This document shows, piece after piece, positions 61,365 to 64,000 of a DNA stretch of 64,000 bases (positions are counted from its first letter, which is position 1; every line of letters begins with the position of its first letter). The DNA is taken from assembly GCF_018403265.1 (NCBI RefSeq), contig NZ_BOSI01000004.1, forward strand, positions 1 through 64,000, in the 5' to 3' direction. The stretch comes from Paenibacillus sp. J31TS4 (lineage in GTDB: Bacteria > Bacillota > Bacilli > Paenibacillales > NBRC-103111). The notes beneath the pieces were generated by a model. It had not been told where the DNA came from, did not search any database, and was given only the letters and a program-made list of their open reading frames with translations. The position numbers and the translations under genes were made by a program.

Positions 61365-62390
61365 TCATTCGGACGGCTTCCGCCCGAACAGCGGAAACCC
61401 CGGGATGTCTCGCTCGAATCGCTCATACAGCCGCTCGGCCATCAGCTTGTAACCAGCCGCATCGGGGTGCAGCCGGTCGTGAAGCCGCTCCCCGTCCGCC
61501 TCTGAGAGAATTTCAAGCCCGTTCATGTAATACAGCTGCTGATCGCCGCATTCCCGAAGCGCCGCGACGGCCGCTTCGACCTCCTGCCGGATCATCCGCA
61601 GGTCCATGCCCACCTTGTTCGGAGTCTCCTCCCGGTCGGGGCTGTAGATCGGGGACAGCACGGCGATCGGAATGTCGGCGTGCTTCTCCCGCAGCAGCCG
61701 GAGAAAGCCGATGACCGCGGGGCCAAATGTCCGCGGGCTCAGGCTCGAGCCGCCCATGACATTGATGCCAAAGCAGACGGACAGGAAGTCGGCCGGTTCG
61801 TCGCGGATCATCCGCGCCACCATCGGCTCGATATGACAGCTGCCCGAAAAGCCGAGGCAGGTCAGCTGGAGATCTGCCCGTGCCGCCACCAGCGCCGGCC
61901 ATGTCCGCGAGGGACTCTCGGCCTCGACGCACTGGGTGATCGAGCTGCCGTACGTCACCCAGCGCGGACGGTCGTCCGCCGCCGGTGTCAGGTCGGCTCC
62001 TTCCTCCACCGAGAGCCCGGTTACCGTCACCGGCCATGCCTGCGACAGATAGATCTCCTTGACGGACCGATCGGCGGGCAGCCCCTCGAACAGGACGGTA
62101 GTCTCTCCAGCGGGCAGGACGACCGTAACGAACGTCTCTCCCGCCACGCAGTCGAACAGTCTCTGTTCACCGTGCGGCTCTACCTTCAGCTCGATCCGGG
62201 TGCTGACAGTCCGAAAACGCAAACGGACCCCGGCCGGCACCTCCGCCTTGCCGCTGATGCCATTCGGCGGAAAGAGCGGCAGCTCGCGATACGGGATCCG
62301 CCATGGCTTGTATCCGTTTGCAGACGGCTCAAGCGAAATCGCTCCATGAAACAGTTCTGGGTGTATGGCTACTTCACGCAATTCTGCCAT
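61365..62390 (-). CDS. SGNH/GDSL-family hydrolase
   Basis: 341 aa. A beta-sandwich N-terminal half (about 1-150) precedes an SGNH domain: TYGSSITQ (nucleophile Ser), LGFSGSCHIEP (Gly), CFGINVMGG (Asn) and DRLHPDAAGY (Asp/His). No signal peptide, so it acts inside the cell, probably deacetylating imported oligosaccharides given the adjoining sugar permeases. ATG at 62390. Confidence 0.87.
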   Translation of the reverse strand: MAELREVAIHPELFHGAISLEPSANGYKPWRIPYRELPLFPPNGISGKAEVPAGVRLRFRTVSTRIELKVEPHGEQRLFDCVAGETFVTVVLPAGETTVLFEGLPADRSVKEIYLSQAWPVTVTGLSVEEGADLTPAADDRPRWVTYGSSITQCVEAESPSRTWPALVAARADLQLTCLGFSGSCHIEPMVARMIRDEPADFLSVCFGINVMGGSSLSPRTFGPAVIGFLRLLREKHADIPIAVLSPIYSPDREETPNKVGMDLRMIRQEVEAAVAALRECGDQQLYYMNGLEILSEADGERLHDRLHPDAAGYKLMAERLYERFERDIPGFPLFGRKPSE

Positions 62391-62532
62391 AGCAGCTTCC
62401 CACTCCTTTCCGGTTGCCCGGATAGCGCTGGTTCCCCTCCTGCCGGCTGCCCGCCCGCCCGGCGAGCCGCCTGCTGGACGGCATCCGGGGAGCAGGCGCT
62501 CCGACGGTAGAGGAGCCGGACGCCATGCTTTC

Positions 62533-63366
62533 TTACTTAAAGGTCGAGTTCGCCATTGCAGCGACAATGTACTTCTGAGCGAAAATAAACAGGATAACGA
62601 TCGGCAGGATAACGAACACGCTGCCCGCCATGATCAGGTTGTACGACATCGATTCGTTGCCCGCGAAGGAATCCTTCATCATCGCGATCCCCGTCGTCAG
62701 GACGCGCATCTTGTTGCTGTTCGTCATGATGAGCGGCCAGAAGTAGGAGTTCCAGCTTCCGATGAACTTCAGGATGATGACCGTCACGACGGTCGGACGG
62801 GCAATTGGCACAAGCAGCTTGTAAATGATATGGAAGCGGCCGGCGCCGTCCACTTTGGCGGCTTCGATGACGTCGTTGTTGATCGACTTGAATGCCTGCC
62901 TCAGGAGGAAGATGCCATAGGCCGAAGCGCCGTGCGGAACAATCAGCGCCAGGAACGTGTTCAGCCAGCCAAGCTTAGACATCATGATGTAAACCGGCAC
63001 GAAGACGACCTGCTCCGGAACGATCAGCGCAGCCAGCACGAGCAGGAACAACTTCTCGCGGCCGGCGAAGGCGCCCTTGGCGAACGCATACGCGGCCAGC
63101 AGACCGATGTTCAACTGCAGGAAGACGATACCTACAGTCTGGATGAGCGTGTTGGTGAAGAACCGCCCGAACGGGGCGGCTTTGAACGCCGCTTTATAGT
63201 TGTCCAAGTTGAAGGCTTCGGGCCAGAACGTCGGAACGGCCGAACGCAGCTCCACCGAAGTCTTGAACGAGGTGATGAGCAGCCAGTAAAGCGGGAAAAA
63301 CATGATTAGCGTAACGATAAGAGCGACCAACAGCCGGAAGGTGCTTCCAACTCTATTTGCAGTCAT
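62533..63366 (-). CDS. Sugar ABC transporter permease, MalG family
   Basis: 277 aa, six membrane segments. The EAA loop that contacts the ATPase is DVIEAAKVDGAGRFHIIYKLLVPIARP. The N-terminus (LLVALIVTLIMFFPLYWLLITSFKT) and the FLLRQAFKSINNDVIEAA block fit the carbohydrate uptake transporter-1 family. Follows its partner permease by 13 nt. The sugar is unknown; the binding protein is presumably outside the window. Confidence 0.92.
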   Translation of the reverse strand: MTANRVGSTFRLLVALIVTLIMFFPLYWLLITSFKTSVELRSAVPTFWPEAFNLDNYKAAFKAAPFGRFFTNTLIQTVGIVFLQLNIGLLAAYAFAKGAFAGREKLFLLVLAALIVPEQVVFVPVYIMMSKLGWLNTFLALIVPHGASAYGIFLLRQAFKSINNDVIEAAKVDGAGRFHIIYKLLVPIARPTVVTVIILKFIGSWNSYFWPLIMTNSNKMRVLTTGIAMMKDSFAGNESMSYNLIMAGSVFVILPIVILFIFAQKYIVAAMANSTFK

Positions 63367-63379
63367 GTGTTATCGGCAC

Positions 63380-64000
63380 CTACCCTTCGTAATGGACTTT
63401 CTTCTTGGAGACGGCAAACTGCAGAGCCGTGAATGCCATGATGATCAGGAAGAAGATCACGACAAGCGCGGAGGAACGTCCGGCACGGAACTCTTCGAAT
63501 GCCATCTGGTAGATCCACATGACCATCACCTTGGTCGATTCAAGCGGACCGCCGCCGGTCATGATATCGACAGACTGGAACACCTGCATCGAGGAGATGA
63601 AGGACGTGACGACCAGGAACAGCGTCGTCGGGGAAAGCAGCGGCACGGTAATGTGCCAGAACTGATGAAACTTGTTGGCGCCGTCGAGACTCGAAGCCTC
63701 GTAATAGTCGAGCGGGATGGAACGCAGGCCGCCGATGAAGATGATCATCGTAAAGCCGACGCTTTTCCACACGGAAACCATGATGAGGCTGAAGAGCGCC
63801 GTCTTCGGATCGTTCAGCCACTGCACGGGGTTGATGCCCAGCGTGCCGAGGAAGCTGTTAAGCACCCCGTATTTCGGGTTCAAAATCCAGATGAAGACGA
63901 TCGAGGCGATAACCATCGAGATGTAGTAAGGCATGAAGACGAACAGCCGCATCACGCCGTACGCTTTGGACTGCTTGTTGAACAGCAGCGCGAGCAGCAG
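63380..64000 (-). CDS. Sugar ABC transporter permease, MalF family (partial)
   Basis: 207 codons present; the reading frame runs through the window end, so the N-terminus is missing. Membrane segments and the EAA loop (YYEASSLDGANKFHQFWHITVPLLSP) are visible, with the typical MTGGGPLESTKVMVMWIYQMAF ending. The partner of the MalG-type permease. Confidence 0.92.
   Translation of the reverse strand: MLLALLFNKQSKAYGVMRLFVFMPYYISMVIASIVFIWILNPKYGVLNSFLGTLGINPVQWLNDPKTALFSLIMVSVWKSVGFTMIIFIGGLRSIPLDYYEASSLDGANKFHQFWHITVPLLSPTTLFLVVTSFISSMQVFQSVDIMTGGGPLESTKVMVMWIYQMAFEEFRAGRSSALVVIFFLIIMAFTALQFAVSKKKVHYEG

Overview
The window is a stretch of a GC-rich (roughly 60 percent) endospore-forming Firmicutes chromosome, most likely Paenibacillaceae (Paenibacillus or Cohnella type). 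The evidence is the 16S rRNA 5' end, a long Bacillus-type SRP RNA with Alu domain, bofA, spo0F, a sporulation-type histidine kinase, sinI/sinR, rpoE (delta) and many B. subtilis-like gene blocks. No tRNA gene, insertion sequence, phage or CRISPR array is visible. Most of the window is ordinary core chromosome.

Layout. 1-5,400 (minus strand): an rrn operon start, then bofA, yaaL, recR, ebfC, dnaX (the B. subtilis dnaX-to-rrnA order) and a PAS-PAS histidine kinase. 5,600-6,800: SRP RNA, a small lipoprotein and rpmE. 6,800-15,100 (minus): radical SAM protein, rho, murA, fbaA, spo0F, pyrG, rpoE. This block carries readable control elements: a sigma-H/0A-box promoter at spo0F and a GGG-initiating attenuated leader at pyrG. 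15,500-24,300: subtilisin-like protease, ywiB, speE, a class A PBP, ywhD, an M1 metallopeptidase and a membrane protein. 24,445-26,500: a ydaO-type (c-di-AMP) riboswitch before an NlpC/P60 hydrolase, and a zinc alcohol dehydrogenase.

26,700-38,600 is accessory metabolism: cyclase, Nudix, nitric oxide synthase, DUF92, PH-like proteins, a YkgJ/pentapeptide protein, sulfurtransferase, a heterodimeric ABC exporter and a lower-GC RibD-type reductase. 38,600-41,350 holds the most interesting locus: a minus-strand unit sinI - TasA-like sortable surface protein - class D sortase, diverging from a full-length SinR. 41,700-44,450 is a DUF350 / Cys-Asp-rich lipoprotein / ATP-grasp (glutathionylspermidine synthase-like) cluster similar to E. 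coli yjfLMC. 44,600-56,750: GNAT, ywqB-ywqA (SWIM and SNF2), DUF3243, YihY, a second class A PBP and a stress-type trio (DUF1328, a frameshifted YdaT homologue, a GSP39-like SDR). 57,000-64,000 (minus): GNAT, endonuclease/phosphatase, two GlpP antiterminators flanking a HAD phosphatase, SGNH hydrolase and two sugar ABC permeases, the last cut by the window end.

How it fits together: the sporulation and biofilm threads (kinase, Spo0F, 0A-type control, SinI/SinR, TasA-like protein plus sortase) suggest the Spo0A phosphorelay may link to a cell-wall-anchored matrix protein here. The envelope thread (murA, two class A PBPs, a c-di-AMP-controlled hydrolase) and the DUF350/ATP-grasp cluster suggest several envelope-homeostasis functions. 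Starts were chosen by Shine-Dalgarno spacing. Many genes use TTG or GTG, and one appears to need AUA.
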